A stretch of DNA of 64,000 nucleotides from Roseobacter sp. GAI101. Lineage in GTDB: Bacteria; Pseudomonadota; Alphaproteobacteria; Rhodobacterales; Rhodobacteraceae. The notes below the pieces were generated by a model, which saw nothing but the letters and a program-made list of their open reading frames with translations, ran no database searches and was not told the DNA's origin. The stretch is taken from assembly GCF_000156335.1 (NCBI RefSeq), contig NZ_DS999213.1, positions 2,026,214 to 2,090,213 of the forward strand. The letters run 5' to 3'. Shown one piece after another: positions 17,515-28,028 of the stretch. The position numbers and the translations under genes are program-made. Every line of letters starts with the position of its first letter. Positions within the stretch are counted from its first letter, which is position 1.

Positions 17515-19191
17515 TTAAAACAGACCTTCAACATCACCATCGGCATTCAGACGAATATTCTCGGCCGATGGCACCCGCGGCAGGCCCGGCATGGTCATGA
17601 TCTCGCCGCAGATCGCCACAACGAAACCCGCTCCTGCAGACAAACGCACCTCACGCACCGGAATATTGAAGCCTGTTGGCGCACCGCGCTTTTCGGGGTC
17701 GGTGGTAAAGCTGTACTGCGTTTTCGCCATGCAGACCGGCAGGTTGCCATACCCCTGATCTTCCCAATCCTTAAGCTGGTTGAGAATCTTCTGATCCATC
17801 ACCGCTGCATCTGCGCGGTAAATCTTGGTGGCAATGGTGTTGATCTTGTCGGCCAGGCCCATCTCGTCCGGATAGATCGGTGCGAAATTTGCTTCATCCT
17901 TTTCGATGACCTCGACCACCTTGGTTGCCAGATCGGCCGATCCTTCGCTGCCCAGTTCCCAGTGCCGCGACAGCACCGCTTCGGAGCCTTGCGAGGCGAC
18001 GTAGTCCTTGACTGCCTGCACTTCGGCATCCGTGTCGGTGACAAAGTGGTTGATCGCCACGACCACCGGCACGCCAAAGGATTTGAGGTTCTCGATGTGG
18101 CGGCCAAGGTTCGGACAGCCCGCCTGAACCGCCTCGACATTTTCGCTGCCCAGATCGGCCTTGGCGACGCCACCGTTCATCTTCATCGCGCGCACGGTCG
18201 CCACAACCACCACGCAGGACGGGGCCAAACCCGCTTTGCGGCACTTGATGTTCAGGAACTTCTCGGCCCCCAGATCAGCGCCAAAACCCGCTTCGGTGAC
18301 GACGTAATCCGCCAATTTCAGCGCTGTCGTCGTCGCGATCACCGAGTTACACCCATGTGCGATGTTGGCGAAGGGGCCACCGTGAACGAAAGCAGGATTG
18401 TTCTCGAGCGTTTGAACAAGGTTCGGCTGCATCGCGTCTTTCAGCAGAACTGTCATCGCGCCATCCGCCTTGATATCGCGGGCATAGATCGGCTTGCGCT
18501 CGCGGGTGTAGGCGACGATCATATCGCCAAGACGCTTCTGCAGATCGCTCAGGTCTTTTGCCAAACACAAGATCGCCATAACCTCGGACGCCACGGTAAT
18601 GTCGAACCCTGCCTCGCGCGGGAAACCGTTCGATACGCCGCCCAAGGATGCCGTGATCTGGCGCAGCGCGCGGTCGTTCATGTCGACGACACGACGCCAC
18701 ACAACGCGGCGCAGGTCGATCTCAAGCTCGTTGCCCCAGTAGATGTGGTTGTCGATCATCGCGCTCAGCAGGTTGTGCGCCGAGGTGATCGCGTGGAAAT
18801 CGCCGGTAAAGTGCAGGTTCATTTCTTCCATCGGCACGATCTGGGCATAGCCGCCGCCTGCGGCACCGCCCTTCATGCCAAAGTTCGGGCCCAATGATGC
18901 CTCGCGGATGCACACGGCGGCATTCTTGCCGATGCGGTTCAGACCGTCGCCCAGACCCACGGTGGTGGTCGTCTTGCCTTCGCCGGCGGGGGTCGGGTTG
19001 ATCGCGGTCACAAGGATCAGCTTGCCGTCGGTACGGTCCTGAACCGAGTTGATGAAGCTTTGCGACACCTTCGCCTTGTCATGCCCGTAAGGCAGCAGAT
19101 CGTCGCTGCTAATTCCCAGCTTCGCGCCGATCTCCTGAATGGGTTTCTTGGACGCTTCGCGCGCAATTTGGATGTCAGTTTTGAAAGCCAT
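17515..19191 (-). CDS. fhs: Formate-tetrahydrofolate ligase
   Basis: ATP-dependent ligase making 10-formyl-tetrahydrofolate from formate, 558 residues, typical. The P-loop-like segment [19 protein letters not shown] is near residue 65, followed by [24 protein letters not shown] and [18 protein letters not shown]. The ATG at 19191 is preferred over the one at 19203 because GGGGG sits directly before it and [10 protein letters not shown] is the family's usual start. The 256 bases upstream (19192-19447) hold its promoter region; I see no riboswitch I can name. Confidence 0.96.
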   Translation of the reverse strand: MAFKTDIQIAREASKKPIQEIGAKLGISSDDLLPYGHDKAKVSQSFINSVQDRTDGKLILVTAINPTPAGEGKTTTTVGLGDGLNRIGKNAAVCIREASLGPNFGMKGGAAGGGYAQIVPMEEMNLHFTGDFHAITSAHNLLSAMIDNHIYWGNELEIDLRRVVWRRVVDMNDRALRQITASLGGVSNGFPREAGFDITVASEVMAILCLAKDLSDLQKRLGDMIVAYTRERKPIYARDIKADGAMTVLLKDAMQPNLVQTLENNPAFVHGGPFANIAHGCNSVIATTTALKLADYVVTEAGFGADLGAEKFLNIKCRKAGLAPSCVVVVATVRAMKMNGGVAKADLGSENVEAVQAGCPNLGRHIENLKSFGVPVVVAINHFVTDTDAEVQAVKDYVASQGSEAVLSRHWELGSEGSADLATKVVEVIEKDEANFAPIYPDEMGLADKINTIATKIYRADAAVMDQKILNQLKDWEDQGYGNLPVCMAKTQYSFTTDPEKRGAPTGFNIPVREVRLSAGAGFVVAICGEIMTMPGLPRVPSAENIRLNADGDVEGLF

Positions 19192-19447
19192 GGTATCCCC
19201 CATTCAGTGCCGCTACGGCATGTTCATACGACTCCATACAGCGCCCGGCCAGTGGCTTGGGTCAGGATTGCGACATTTTCAAAGCGCGTTGCGGCGTGGG
19301 GGCAAGGTGGCGTTTCATTTTAGAAACCCGGTCCGCGCAGCGCTTGACTGCCGCGCGTCCGGACCGGTTAGGTCAGTCGCCTTTAATGCCGGCCACATCT
19401 GCAAAAAACCGAATCTGGATCAGCAGAGTGTCTCGGCGATCATCCGT

Positions 19448-19858
19448 TCACTTTGGATCTAAAAGTAACGAAGAGATATATTCCAGATCTGCCGCGGTCA
19501 GGGGCTTGTTCAGAAAGGCCTTCACAATGCTGAACGAGTCAGCGCGTTCCTTGTCTTTTGGATCAAGTGACGTCGTCAGCATCACCACGACGACCTTGGC
19601 GAAGGCTGGTCCGACCTCTGCAACCGCGCGTTCGAGAAACTCGAACCCGTTCAGCCTGGGCATATTGATATCCAAGAGCAAGACATCGATCTCACCGCAG
19701 TCAGGTGCCTTGAGAAACTCAAGCGCCTTGTCAGGGTACTGGAAGGAAATGATTTTGCGGACCAAGCCTGAGCGGTCAATCACCCGCTTGTACATCATCT
19801 GGTCGACCTGATCATCGTCGACCAACATAATGGTGCCTATTTTAGGTAAATCGCTCAT
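19448..19858 (-). CDS. Single-domain response regulator
   Basis: Stand-alone CheY-like receiver of 136 residues with no output domain. Acidic pocket residues are at 14-16 (LVDDD), the phosphoacceptor Asp63 is in LLLDINMPRLNGFEF, the switch Thr is in VVVMLTTS, and the conserved Lys is in FLNKPLT. Its start codon overlaps the stop of the upstream histidine kinase gene by four bases, so the two are translationally coupled. It most likely signals by protein-protein contact, or acts in a phosphorelay as Rcp1-type regulators do. Confidence 0.9.
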   Translation of the reverse strand: MSDLPKIGTIMLVDDDQVDQMMYKRVIDRSGLVRKIISFQYPDKALEFLKAPDCGEIDVLLLDINMPRLNGFEFLERAVAEVGPAFAKVVVVMLTTSLDPKDKERADSFSIVKAFLNKPLTAADLEYISSLLLDPK

Positions 19859-21021
19859 ATTGGCCTCCTCGGCAGCGACACCGTGAAGACTGCGCCGGCC
19901 CCCACTTCAGAGGACACGCGAAGCGTGCCACTGTGGTTCAGGCAAACCCGACGGCACAGTGCAAGGCCAACGCCTGTGCCCGGATACTCCTCTCGGACAT
20001 GAAGGCGTCCGAAAAGCCTGAAGATACGTTCATGGTTCTCGGCCGCCATCCCTATTCCGTTGTCTTCAAACTCGAGTCTTCTGAACTGGCTTGACGGATC
20101 ATGATGGCTGCTGACCCGAACGAAAGACGACCGGTTAAGAGCGCGAAATTTGATGCCGTTGCCGATAAGGTTGCGGAAAAGGCTGCGCAGCTGAACCTCA
20201 CTCCCAACGACAGAGGGCAGATCACCCCGCTCTAACAGCACAGCGGTCGTTTTCAGCTCCGCTTTCAAGTCATCCGCGATTTCGTCGAACAGCATATTCA
20301 GATCGACGGTCTTGTGCGCATCGTCGTTGCCGATGGTCTGCGTATACTCAAGAACATCCTCGACCTGTTGCTTCATGCGCACGGTGGTTTCGATACCGAT
20401 ATCAAGAAAGTTCCTGCCGTCCCTGCTCAGCCCCTCTTCTTTCAATTCGCTCAACAGCATGAACAGATTGTTCGCAGGTGACAGCAGGTCGTGTGAAATC
20501 GCATAGGTAAAATCACGCTGTTCCTGTCGCAGTTGTTCGCTTGTGATCAGCGATGCATTCAGCCGGATGGCGTCGGTGACGCAGTTGGACAGCTGTTGCA
20601 GCGACGCAATTTCTCCGTCCGTCCAGTCGCGTCGCGAACCTTGAATAACGCACAAAGCGCCGACCGGCAGCCTTTCCAATGTGTATACGGGCACGCCAAG
20701 ATAGGCGATGATGCCAAGCGCTGAAATGCCAAGGTTGTCTTTGACCAAAGGGTGATTTGGTGCGTCCCCGACAACGAGCGGGGCATTTTTCCGCACGACG
20801 TGCTGGCAAAACGAATGAGAAAGCGGAGTTTCCTGTTCAGTCGCCCATGGTTCACCCAGCCCGCGATGACTTTTGATGAACTCGCGGTCATTCTCGAAAT
20901 CAACGAAGGAAACCAGCGAGACTGGCGTTCTCAGAACATCGGAGGCGAGTTGTGTTAGATTGTCATAAACTGGTTCAGGCAGCGCATCGACAAGACCGAG
21001 TTGTTGCAAGGTAAACTTCAC
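19855..21021 (-). CDS. GAF-domain sensor histidine kinase
   Basis: Cytoplasmic sensor kinase, 388 residues, with no membrane segment. Residues about 20-155 form a GAF domain (SLVSFVDFENDREFIKSHRG, LGVPVYTLERLPVGALCVI). The dimerisation/phosphoacceptor region follows, with His177 in FTYAISHDLLSPANNL, then the HATPase domain with the N box (LFRNLIGNGIKF), G1 (FEDNGIGMAAE) and G2 (PGTGVGLALCRRV). The start is a GTG. The layout resembles phytochrome-like kinases that lack the chromophore PAS/PHY region. I see no bilin-attachment Cys in a recognisable context, so the ligand is unknown. The cognate receiver is encoded directly downstream. The 262 bases upstream (21022-21283) are non-coding. Confidence 0.9.
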   Translation of the reverse strand: MKFTLQQLGLVDALPEPVYDNLTQLASDVLRTPVSLVSFVDFENDREFIKSHRGLGEPWATEQETPLSHSFCQHVVRKNAPLVVGDAPNHPLVKDNLGISALGIIAYLGVPVYTLERLPVGALCVIQGSRRDWTDGEIASLQQLSNCVTDAIRLNASLITSEQLRQEQRDFTYAISHDLLSPANNLFMLLSELKEEGLSRDGRNFLDIGIETTVRMKQQVEDVLEYTQTIGNDDAHKTVDLNMLFDEIADDLKAELKTTAVLLERGDLPSVVGSEVQLRSLFRNLIGNGIKFRALNRSSFVRVSSHHDPSSQFRRLEFEDNGIGMAAENHERIFRLFGRLHVREEYPGTGVGLALCRRVCLNHSGTLRVSSEVGAGAVFTVSLPRRPI

Positions 21022-21283
21022 AATTTAATAGGGACCCTCTGGCCTTTTTGTTTCACCTCGAAAGAATTAGTCCATTTTTCTTAAGAAGGCATGAAGTTGA
21101 CTGTGACACACCTCATGCCTACACGACCCACCAGTAGCGATCGCACTCGGCATCTAACGTCATGTGACGGCATTCAACCACAGCGGATGGCCGCGGTATC
21201 TTGCAACACAAATCATCGCAAACGACGTCTCAAAACCGTATTTAACGACCTAACCCGACCTCTGGCAGCTTAAAACCGCAGGT

Positions 21284-21871
21284 TCAGATCATCGACGGTG
21301 CCCAGGCCCGCTGGTCAGGAACATGCAGCCGCAAACGATCCCCGACTTGCAGGATACCTTCGCGTTCGATCCAGGCTGTAACACCCCGACGGTCTTTTGC
21401 GGCTGGCTTGAAGGCCTTGCCAAGCCCGGGCATGTCTGCCTCGATCTCTCGGGACGGCAGGGTGCAGGGGCGGTTTTCCATGTCGATCACGATGGTCGCG
21501 CCGGATGGGCCCTGCAGCCGCGAAGACGGGGGCACATGGGTGAAATCGGAAATCCCTTCAATCACCATGGTCGCCCCCATATAGACCGGGTCCAGCGATG
21601 CGATACCCATTCCGGCGGCGATGGCGGCGATTTCCTCGGCGCTCATCACGCACATCTGGCGGGTGTTGCGGATCACCGTATCGCGCGGATGCTGGGACAG
21701 CACACGGCTGCACGAGGGTCGCGTCAGACCGCCGTGGTCTTCGCCTTCAGGTCCTGCAAAGCTTAAATTCAGCGATTCTCGCGATTGCGCTTTCAACGCG
21801 GCAGCGCGGTCGGGGACGATGCCCAGCCAGGTGATGATCGCATAATGGTCGGTGGGGATCAGCGCGGGCAT
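21284..21871 (-). CDS. MOSC-domain protein
   Basis: MOSC (molybdenum cofactor sulfurase C-terminal) family protein, 195 residues. The start at 21871 has AGGAG eight bases before it; a longer reading frame to 22204 overlaps ftsH and was rejected. Family features are ESLNLSFAGPEGEDHGGLTR, a conserved Cys in TRPSCSRVL, IRNTRQMCVMSAEEI, and the C-terminal beta-barrel segment CTLPSREIEADMPGLGKAFK. MOSC proteins bind sulfur or molybdenum cofactor and act in sulfur transfer or N-hydroxylated base reduction. The exact role here is not visible. Confidence 0.85.
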   Translation of the reverse strand: MPALIPTDHYAIITWLGIVPDRAAALKAQSRESLNLSFAGPEGEDHGGLTRPSCSRVLSQHPRDTVIRNTRQMCVMSAEEIAAIAAGMGIASLDPVYMGATMVIEGISDFTHVPPSSRLQGPSGATIVIDMENRPCTLPSREIEADMPGLGKAFKPAAKDRRGVTAWIEREGILQVGDRLRLHVPDQRAWAPSMI

Positions 21872-21919
21872 GAGGTCTCTCCTTGTTGGGGGAAATTTGC
21901 GTAAAACCCACACAAAAGA

Positions 21920-21945
21920 AAAGGCCCCGCAGATGCAGGGCCTTT
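21920..21945 (-). terminator. Intrinsic terminator of ftsH
   Basis: AAAGGCCC (21920-21927) pairs with GGGCCTTT (21938-21945), and the ten-base loop holds an inner GC-rich pairing. On the minus strand it is followed by TTCTTTTG. It lies 36 bases past the ftsH stop, closing the tol-pal/tilS/ftsH block and separating it from the MOSC gene. Confidence 0.75.
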
Positions 21946-21980
21946 CAATATCTTCAATTCTAACGATTAGATAACACAGA

Positions 21981-23897
21981 TCAGGCTGTAGGTTCAGGCT
22001 CCAGATCACCGGACGGGGGCGATTTCTTGCCTTTGGCCTTGGGAATGGACGTGACGCTGGGTTTGTCCATGCCGCTGGTGTCTTCTCCGTCAGGATCCTG
22101 CGGCGGTTTACCATCCATGATGCGCTGGATTTCTTCGCCGGTAAGGGTCTCGTATTCCAGCAGGCCTTGGGCCAGACGCTCGAATTCTTCCTCGTACTCG
22201 GCAATCATCTTGAACGCGCGATCATAGCCGGTGTCGATAATCGCCTTCACTTCGCTTTCGATCAGTTCTTTCGTCGCGGCAGAGACGCTAAAGCCGCCTG
22301 CCCCGCCATTGGCCTGATAACCGGCCGCTGCTTCGGAATAATCGATGTTCCCGACCTTGTCCGACATACCCATGCGCATCACCATGCCACGCGCAAGCTG
22401 GCTGGCCTGCATGATGTCGCCCATCGGACCCGAGGAAACGCTATCAGGGCCGTATTTAAAGATTTCAGCCGCTTTGCCCGCCATGGTCATGGCGATTTTC
22501 TGTTCGGCTTCATCCTTGAACATCTGCAGCTTGTCCATTTCTGGCAGGCTCATCACCATGCCCAAGGCACCACCGCGCGGAATGATCGTGGCTTTATAGA
22601 CTGGGTCACACTTGTCCAGTTTCATGCCGACGATTGCATGGCCTGCTTCGTGGTAGGCCGTCTTTTCTTTCTGGTCCTGGGTCAACACCATCGACCGGCG
22701 CTCGGCCCCCATCATGATCTTGTCCTTGGCGGATTCGAAATCCATCATCGCCACGAAACGACGCCCTACGCGGGCAGCTGTCAATGCAGCCTCGTTCACG
22801 AGGTTCGCCAGATCGGCACCCGAAAAACCGGGTGTCCCGCGCGCGATGATCCGAAGATCGACGTCAGGGCCCAGCGGTGTCTTGCGCGCATGAACGCCCA
22901 AAATCTTCTCGCGACCCTTGATGTCAGGGTTACCCACGGTGACCTGACGGTCAAAACGTCCCGGACGCAGCAAAGCGGGGTCAAGCACGTCTTTACGGTT
23001 GGTGGCCGCGATGATGATCACACCTTCGTTGGCCTCGAAACCGTCCATCTCGACAAGCAACTGGTTGAGGGTCTGTTCACGCTCGTCATTACCGCCGCCA
23101 TAGCCGGCACCGCGGTGACGACCGACCGCGTCGATTTCGTCGATGAAGACGATGCAGGGCGCGTTTTTCTTGGCCTGCTCGAACATGTCACGCACACGCG
23201 ATGCACCGACACCTACGAACATCTCGACAAAGTCGGAGCCCGAGATGGTGAAGAACGGCACACCCGCTTCGCCTGCGATGGCACGCGCCAGAAGCGTCTT
23301 ACCTGTACCAGGAGGGCCCTCAAGCAACGCGCCTTTGGGAATCTTGCCGCCAAGACGGCTGAATTTTTGTGGATTGCGCAGGAATTCGACGATCTCTTCC
23401 AGCTCTTCTTTGGCCTCGTCGATGCCCGCGACGTCGTCAAACGTCACGCGACCATGCTTTTCGGTCAGCATCTTGGCCTTGGATTTGCCAAAGCCCATGG
23501 CCCCGCCTTTACCCCCGCCTTGCATCCGGTTCATGAAGTAAATCCACACACCGATCAGCAAAAGAATGGGCAACAGCGACATCAGGAAGGTCTGGAAACC
23601 GGACTGCTGCTGCGGCTCTGCACGGACAGGCACATCATTGGACATCAGCAGCGACGTCACTTCGGCGTCTTGCGGCATGATTGTCACATAATCGGTACCA
23701 TCGGCCCGCCGAAAGCGTACCTGTTCGCCGTCCAGCGTCACGTTGCGGACATCGCCAGCCTCAACGGCCGTGACAAATTCGGAATAGCTGATTTCGCGGC
23801 TCTGCAAGCCGCCAGTTGATCCGCTGAACAAATTGAACAGCGCCAATACCAACAGCATCAAGACGACCCAAAAGGCGAGATTACGCATATTACCCAA
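21981..23897 (-). CDS. ftsH: ATP-dependent zinc metalloprotease FtsH
   Basis: Membrane-anchored AAA protease that degrades misfolded membrane proteins and regulatory proteins, 638 residues. Two membrane segments flank a periplasmic domain (about residues 7-26 and 100-122). The AAA domain has Walker [11 protein letters not shown] (about 195) and Walker [14 protein letters not shown], with second-region homology around [21 protein letters not shown]. The zinc motif HEAGH is near residue 416. The TTG at 23897 is preferred because AGGAG sits eight bases upstream and family members begin MGN-RN; the in-frame ATG at 23888 is the alternative. It is the last gene of a leftward block after tilS. Confidence 0.97.
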   Translation of the reverse strand: MGNMRNLAFWVVLMLLVLALFNLFSGSTGGLQSREISYSEFVTAVEAGDVRNVTLDGEQVRFRRADGTDYVTIMPQDAEVTSLLMSNDVPVRAEPQQQSGFQTFLMSLLPILLLIGVWIYFMNRMQGGGKGGAMGFGKSKAKMLTEKHGRVTFDDVAGIDEAKEELEEIVEFLRNPQKFSRLGGKIPKGALLEGPPGTGKTLLARAIAGEAGVPFFTISGSDFVEMFVGVGASRVRDMFEQAKKNAPCIVFIDEIDAVGRHRGAGYGGGNDEREQTLNQLLVEMDGFEANEGVIIIAATNRKDVLDPALLRPGRFDRQVTVGNPDIKGREKILGVHARKTPLGPDVDLRIIARGTPGFSGADLANLVNEAALTAARVGRRFVAMMDFESAKDKIMMGAERRSMVLTQDQKEKTAYHEAGHAIVGMKLDKCDPVYKATIIPRGGALGMVMSLPEMDKLQMFKDEAEQKIAMTMAGKAAEIFKYGPDSVSSGPMGDIMQASQLARGMVMRMGMSDKVGNIDYSEAAAGYQANGGAGGFSVSAATKELIESEVKAIIDTGYDRAFKMIAEYEEEFERLAQGLLEYETLTGEEIQRIMDGKPPQDPDGEDTSGMDKPSVTSIPKAKGKKSPPSGDLEPEPTA

Positions 23898-23976
23898 AGG
23901 AAACTCTCCTAAATCCGGGGGACTGCACCAAGACGATGCGCCCGTTGCCTATAAGATAGACCCGATGGGCACATGT

Positions 23977-25236
23977 TCAATGCGTCATGTGTACGGCAAA
24001 GAAGGTATCTTTGCCGCGTTCGAGCACTGCTTGCCAGTTTTGCGAGGTCCCAGCAAGGGGGGCCGCAACCAGCCGCGCGCCCTGCCAGACAGCTGGGGAT
24101 GACAAAAGCACCCCCCGCGGCAGCCCCAGATCACGCCAGTCGGGGCAAAGTTTAAGCCCGTCCGCGCCAAGCGCGCCGACGGTCAGATCGCCTGTGTCGG
24201 CGGAAAATTGCGCGGGCGGCGCGATCCGCCAGCGACCGTCCCATAGATCTCGGATGTCGCAGGTCATTCGCGACACTACCCGCAACTCTCTGAAAACCCA
24301 TAGCTTTCCAACGCGATGCCGCAGTTCGCAGCCCTGCAATGTGGCTGACGGGGCCGTCGCAAGTGCCGCCATCACATCGCCAAGCGCGGCACTGCGCGGC
24401 GCATAGTATGCGCCGTTCACCCACTTCAGCGCATGGGCAATCAGGCGACGTCGGATTTCAAACGGTTGCGCATTCAATCCTGCCACATCAATGGCCACGG
24501 CACCTGCATGCAGCGACACATAAGCGCGGGCGGTCTGTTGCATTTGATGGTTCAGGGCATCTTTTGCCGCGCTCATATTCTGCGCGACGACAGACAATGC
24601 CTCTGCCTCGACGCCAATGCCTTCGAGAATCGACAAGGCATTGCGGATTCGCACCCGGTCATAGCGCGTGTCTTCGTTGCTGGGATCATCTGCCCATTGG
24701 ATGCCATTGCTTTCCAGATAGGCCTGCAATGCTGCCCGGCGCGCGCCCAGCAGCGGTCTGATCCATGTCATGCCCTCTCGTTCAAACCGGTCCGGCATCG
24801 CGGACAGACCGTCAACGCCGGCGCGGCGGGCCAGCCGCATCAGGAAAGTCTCGGCCTGATCATCGGCGGTGTGGCCAAGAGCAATCACATCAAGCTGCCG
24901 CCTGCGGCCCCAGTCAGCCAACAGCTGATACCGTGCCTTGCGGGCTTCGTTTTGCAGGTTGCCGCTGCGATCCCAACCTTGCCAGTGCAGGACCTCGTGA
25001 TCCAACCCCAAGCTGCGGCAGGTATCGGCGACCATCGCGGCCTCGGCTCCGGCTTCCCGGCGTAGCCCATGATCAACGGTGGCGACGTGCAGCGTGCAAC
25101 TGTGCGTTACCGCAAAGTCATGAAGAAGGTGCAGCAGCGCGAGGGAATCGCTGCCGCCGGACACGGCAACGCCGATGGTCTTTGGCGGGTCGGGGAGCAA
25201 TCCGTCAGCAAGCAGCCGCGCCGGATCGACCGTCAT
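23977..25236 (-). CDS. tilS: tRNA(Ile)-lysidine synthase TilS
   Basis: N-type PP-loop ATPase that converts C34 of the CAU-anticodon tRNA-Ile to lysidine, 419 residues. The PP-loop motif is VAVSGGSDSLALLHLL at about residues 22-37. Other family segments are ATVDHGLRREAGAEA, ALGHTADDQAETFLMRLARRAG and WIRPLLGARRAALQAYL, with DDPSNEDTRYDRVRIRN following. It sits between ybgF and ftsH, the usual alphaproteobacterial order. Its start is four bases after the ybgF stop, suggesting coupling. Confidence 0.95.
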   Translation of the reverse strand: MTVDPARLLADGLLPDPPKTIGVAVSGGSDSLALLHLLHDFAVTHSCTLHVATVDHGLRREAGAEAAMVADTCRSLGLDHEVLHWQGWDRSGNLQNEARKARYQLLADWGRRRQLDVIALGHTADDQAETFLMRLARRAGVDGLSAMPDRFEREGMTWIRPLLGARRAALQAYLESNGIQWADDPSNEDTRYDRVRIRNALSILEGIGVEAEALSVVAQNMSAAKDALNHQMQQTARAYVSLHAGAVAIDVAGLNAQPFEIRRRLIAHALKWVNGAYYAPRSAALGDVMAALATAPSATLQGCELRHRVGKLWVFRELRVVSRMTCDIRDLWDGRWRIAPPAQFSADTGDLTVGALGADGLKLCPDWRDLGLPRGVLLSSPAVWQGARLVAAPLAGTSQNWQAVLERGKDTFFAVHMTH

Positions 25237-25240
25237 CGGG

Positions 25241-26065
25241 TCACTGGCAGCTTAACGCCGCACGTTCGGCCTGCGCTTGGGGAACAAAGGGGCTGGCGGG
25301 AAACCGGGTGGCAACCTCGTCCAGGGTAACGCACCCTTCTTGGACCTGTCCCAAGGCCCCAAGGGACTGTCCCAGCTGGTACAGCGCTTCGGGGGCGACG
25401 GGACCCACGGGATCAGCGCTGAAGCTGGCCAGATAGGCACGGGCCGCTTCACGGATGTCGCCCAAACCGCGAAGCGCATCACCGCGGCGCAGGTCTGCCT
25501 CGGATCCTAGCGGACCACCGGGGTAGGTTTCATTAAAGGTCGCAAACTGGTCCGCGGCGGTGCGAAAGTCACCGTCAGCGAGCGCCGCCTTCGCCCGCTC
25601 GAAATCGGATGCTTCACCGACGGCAAGTTCGGCTGTGTTGGTGGAAGGGGCGGCTGGCGCGATCGGGGCGGTGTTGGTGGCGGGCATCTCCCCGCCGCCC
25701 AAGGTGGATGTCGCCCCAAGAGCGCCGACATCGCCGCCCTCAAGTTCGACCAAACGGAATTCAAGATCGCCGATCCGGTTGGTGCCATCGGCAACAACGC
25801 GGTTCACGCGGTTCTCAAGCTCTTCGGTTTTGGACGTCAGCCGCTGGAGTTCACTTTCCATCGCGTTGACCCGGTCCAGAACGGACCCGCCTGTAAAGTT
25901 CACAGACGCGCCGCCCGTGGTGGACAACTCGCGGCGCAGTTTCTGCACCTCGACGTTCAGGACCGTCAATTCCTGGCGTACATCGGCCAAGGTCTGCGCA
26001 TCCTGCGCTTGTGCCGTGACTGGCCCGAAGGCCAGCCCAAGCGCTATCATCACAACGAACCGCAT
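25241..26065 (-). CDS. cpoB: Tol-Pal system protein YbgF (CpoB)
   Basis: Periplasmic coordinator of cell-wall synthesis with Tol-Pal-driven outer-membrane constriction, 274 residues. Signal peptide MRFVVMIALGLAFGPVTAQA is followed by a coiled-coil trimerisation region (about 22-90), a linker rich in Ala/Pro/Thr (about 95-140) and C-terminal TPR repeats (FERAKAALADGDFRTAADQF, RRGDALRGLGDIREAARAY). The ATG at 26065 is chosen because AAGGA lies seven bases before it; an in-frame ATG nine bases earlier is less well placed. Its neighbours pal and tilS confirm the assignment. Confidence 0.93.
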   Translation of the reverse strand: MRFVVMIALGLAFGPVTAQAQDAQTLADVRQELTVLNVEVQKLRRELSTTGGASVNFTGGSVLDRVNAMESELQRLTSKTEELENRVNRVVADGTNRIGDLEFRLVELEGGDVGALGATSTLGGGEMPATNTAPIAPAAPSTNTAELAVGEASDFERAKAALADGDFRTAADQFATFNETYPGGPLGSEADLRRGDALRGLGDIREAARAYLASFSADPVGPVAPEALYQLGQSLGALGQVQEGCVTLDEVATRFPASPFVPQAQAERAALSCQ

Positions 26066-26096
26066 AAAGATCATCCTTACCGTCTGGTATTTCGAT

Positions 26097-26612
26097 TTAG
26101 CTCGACAGACCGCCTGCCAACACCGTCACGGCGCGACGGTTCTTGGCATAGCATGCCTCGGCCGAACAGACTTCGATCGGGCGTTCCTTGCCATAGCTGA
26201 CGACGCGCAGACGGTTGCCTGCAACCCCGCGCGAGATCAGGTATTCGCGTGCGGCATTGGCGCGCCGCGCGCCAAGCGCCACGTTATATTCGCGCGTGCC
26301 CTGTTCGTCCGCGTGGCCCTCGATGATGGCCTGATAATCGATGTTGGTGATCAGCCAGGTGGCCTGACCGTCCAGGGTGGCCTGACCAGCGGGGGTCAGG
26401 TTGGACTGGTTGACCTCGAACAACACGCGGTCGCCGACGGCCTGTTGGAAATAGGCGGTCGAAGACGGGTCATTCGCGCTGCCGGGGATCATCCCGCCAG
26501 GGGCCATGGTGCCGCCGCCGTTCATGCCATCGGCCCCAAAGCGGTCGGGGTTGGTACAGGCGGAAACAGCCAGCGCTGCGATCAAAAGAGTACTTGTCAG
26601 AATGCGGTTCAT
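26097..26612 (-). CDS. pal: Peptidoglycan-associated lipoprotein Pal
   Basis: Outer-membrane lipoprotein binding peptidoglycan and TolB, 171 residues. The lipobox is AVSAC (Cys about residue 19). A Gly/Met/Pro-rich linker leads to the OmpA domain (about 60-168), with VLFEVNQSNLTPAGQATLDGQA, IEGHADEQGTREYNVALGARRA and VVSYGKERP. It follows tolB at a 93-base gap and precedes ybgF. Confidence 0.96.
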   Translation of the reverse strand: MNRILTSTLLIAALAVSACTNPDRFGADGMNGGGTMAPGGMIPGSANDPSSTAYFQQAVGDRVLFEVNQSNLTPAGQATLDGQATWLITNIDYQAIIEGHADEQGTREYNVALGARRANAAREYLISRGVAGNRLRVVSYGKERPIEVCSAEACYAKNRRAVTVLAGGLSS

Positions 26613-26705
26613 AAGCTCGGCCTTTTTGGGATGTGGCGTTTATTCTTGCTGAAGTAACGTTAGCACAGCGCCTTGAGATTGGGAATTATCAAGGCGCTGG
26701 CGATT

Positions 26706-28028
26706 TTATTGTTGCAGGGGCGACCAAGACGGGTCTGATCCGCCTTCTTGCGTGCGTACGGGTTTCAGGTTGCGCCCTGAAATATCCACGGAATACAGCG
26801 AAGAGGACCCGCCTGCCCCTTGGGTTTCGCGCGCAAACATGATGACGCGCCCGTTGGGGGCCCATGTCGGGCCTTCGTCCAGAAACGAAGCCGTCAAAAG
26901 GCGTTCTTCCGACCCGTCCAGACGCATGACCCCGATGTGAAAGCGGCCCTTGTTCTGTTTGGTAAAGGCCACCAGATCGCCGCGCGGCGACCAGACCGGT
27001 GTGCCATAGCGACCTTCCCCAAAGGAAATACGCTGCGCTTCGCCGCCGCTTGCGGGCATGATGTACAGCTGCTGCGTGCCCGAACGGTCGCTTTCAAACA
27101 CGATCCGGCTGCCGTCGGGCGAATAGCTGGGGGCGGTTTCAATCGCAGGGGTGTTGGTCAGGCGCACGGACTGCCCGGTGTTGATATCCATGGTGTAGAT
27201 GTCGGTATTGCCGCCTTGGGTCAGCGAATACACAACCGTTTGCCCCGAAGGCGAAAACCGCGGCGCAAAGCTCATCGTGCCATCGGCGCTTTCCAGGACG
27301 CGGCGCTGGACCGATCCGATGTCCAGAACGTAGATGCGCGGAAAGCCACTTTCATAGCTGGTGTACAAGATACGGTCTCCGGTCGGGGAAAACCGCGGGG
27401 CCAGCACGATCGACGTGCTGTCGGTCAGATAGCGCACGTTCGCCCCGTCATAATCCATGACCGCCAGCCGCTTTTGGCGTCCATCCTTGGGACCCGTTTC
27501 TGAAACGTAGACCACGCGGCTGTCGAAATATCCGCCTTCGCCGGTGATCCGGCTGTAGACGGCATCGGCCACCTTGTGGGCCATGCGCCGCCATCCATCA
27601 ACCGTGCCCTGAAACTGCAGCCCGGACCCAAGCTCGGCCCCCGAAAACACGTCATAAAGGCGGAATTTCACACTCAGCGTGTTGCCCGATACGTTGACGG
27701 CCCCGGTGATCAGCGCCTGCGCGTTGATCGCCTTCCAGTCGGCGTATTGTACAGGCGCGTTGAAATCGCTCACGGTCGAGATGAACGCGCTGGCCGGAAT
27801 TTCCCGGAACAGGCCGGAGCCTACCAGATCCTCCGACACCACACGGGCCAGATCGACAGCCATCTGCCCTGCCTCGCCGCTCTCGGGTTGAAAACTAGGG
27901 ACGGCAAAGGGCAATGGTTCAATCACACCTTCGGTAATTTCGATCCGCAGGGGGCCTTGCTGGGCCTGCGCAATGCCCGCGACGGCGCAAAGCAGCACCA
28001 GACAGAGGCTAAACAGTCGTGTAATCAT
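26706..28028 (-). CDS. tolB: Tol-Pal translocation protein TolB
   Basis: Periplasmic beta-propeller protein linking TolA to Pal, 440 residues. Signal peptide with cleavage near AQA/QQG (about residue 23). The N-terminal domain (about 25-165) is followed by a six-bladed propeller with repeated TolB motifs such as [56 protein letters not shown] and [16 protein letters not shown]. Its start overlaps the tolA stop by four bases. Confidence 0.97.
   Translation of the reverse strand: MITRLFSLCLVLLCAVAGIAQAQQGPLRIEITEGVIEPLPFAVPSFQPESGEAGQMAVDLARVVSEDLVGSGLFREIPASAFISTVSDFNAPVQYADWKAINAQALITGAVNVSGNTLSVKFRLYDVFSGAELGSGLQFQGTVDGWRRMAHKVADAVYSRITGEGGYFDSRVVYVSETGPKDGRQKRLAVMDYDGANVRYLTDSTSIVLAPRFSPTGDRILYTSYESGFPRIYVLDIGSVQRRVLESADGTMSFAPRFSPSGQTVVYSLTQGGNTDIYTMDINTGQSVRLTNTPAIETAPSYSPDGSRIVFESDRSGTQQLYIMPASGGEAQRISFGEGRYGTPVWSPRGDLVAFTKQNKGRFHIGVMRLDGSEERLLTASFLDEGPTWAPNGRVIMFARETQGAGGSSSLYSVDISGRNLKPVRTQEGGSDPSWSPLQQ

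Noticed and set aside
19192-19447. Possible riboswitch before fhs
   Set aside because: I could not find the conserved core of any riboswitch class I know, and no clear expression-platform hairpin is present.
22167-23819. 550-codon open frame on the plus strand opposite ftsH
   Set aside because: His/Arg-rich shadow of ftsH; no ribosome site and no recognisable domain.
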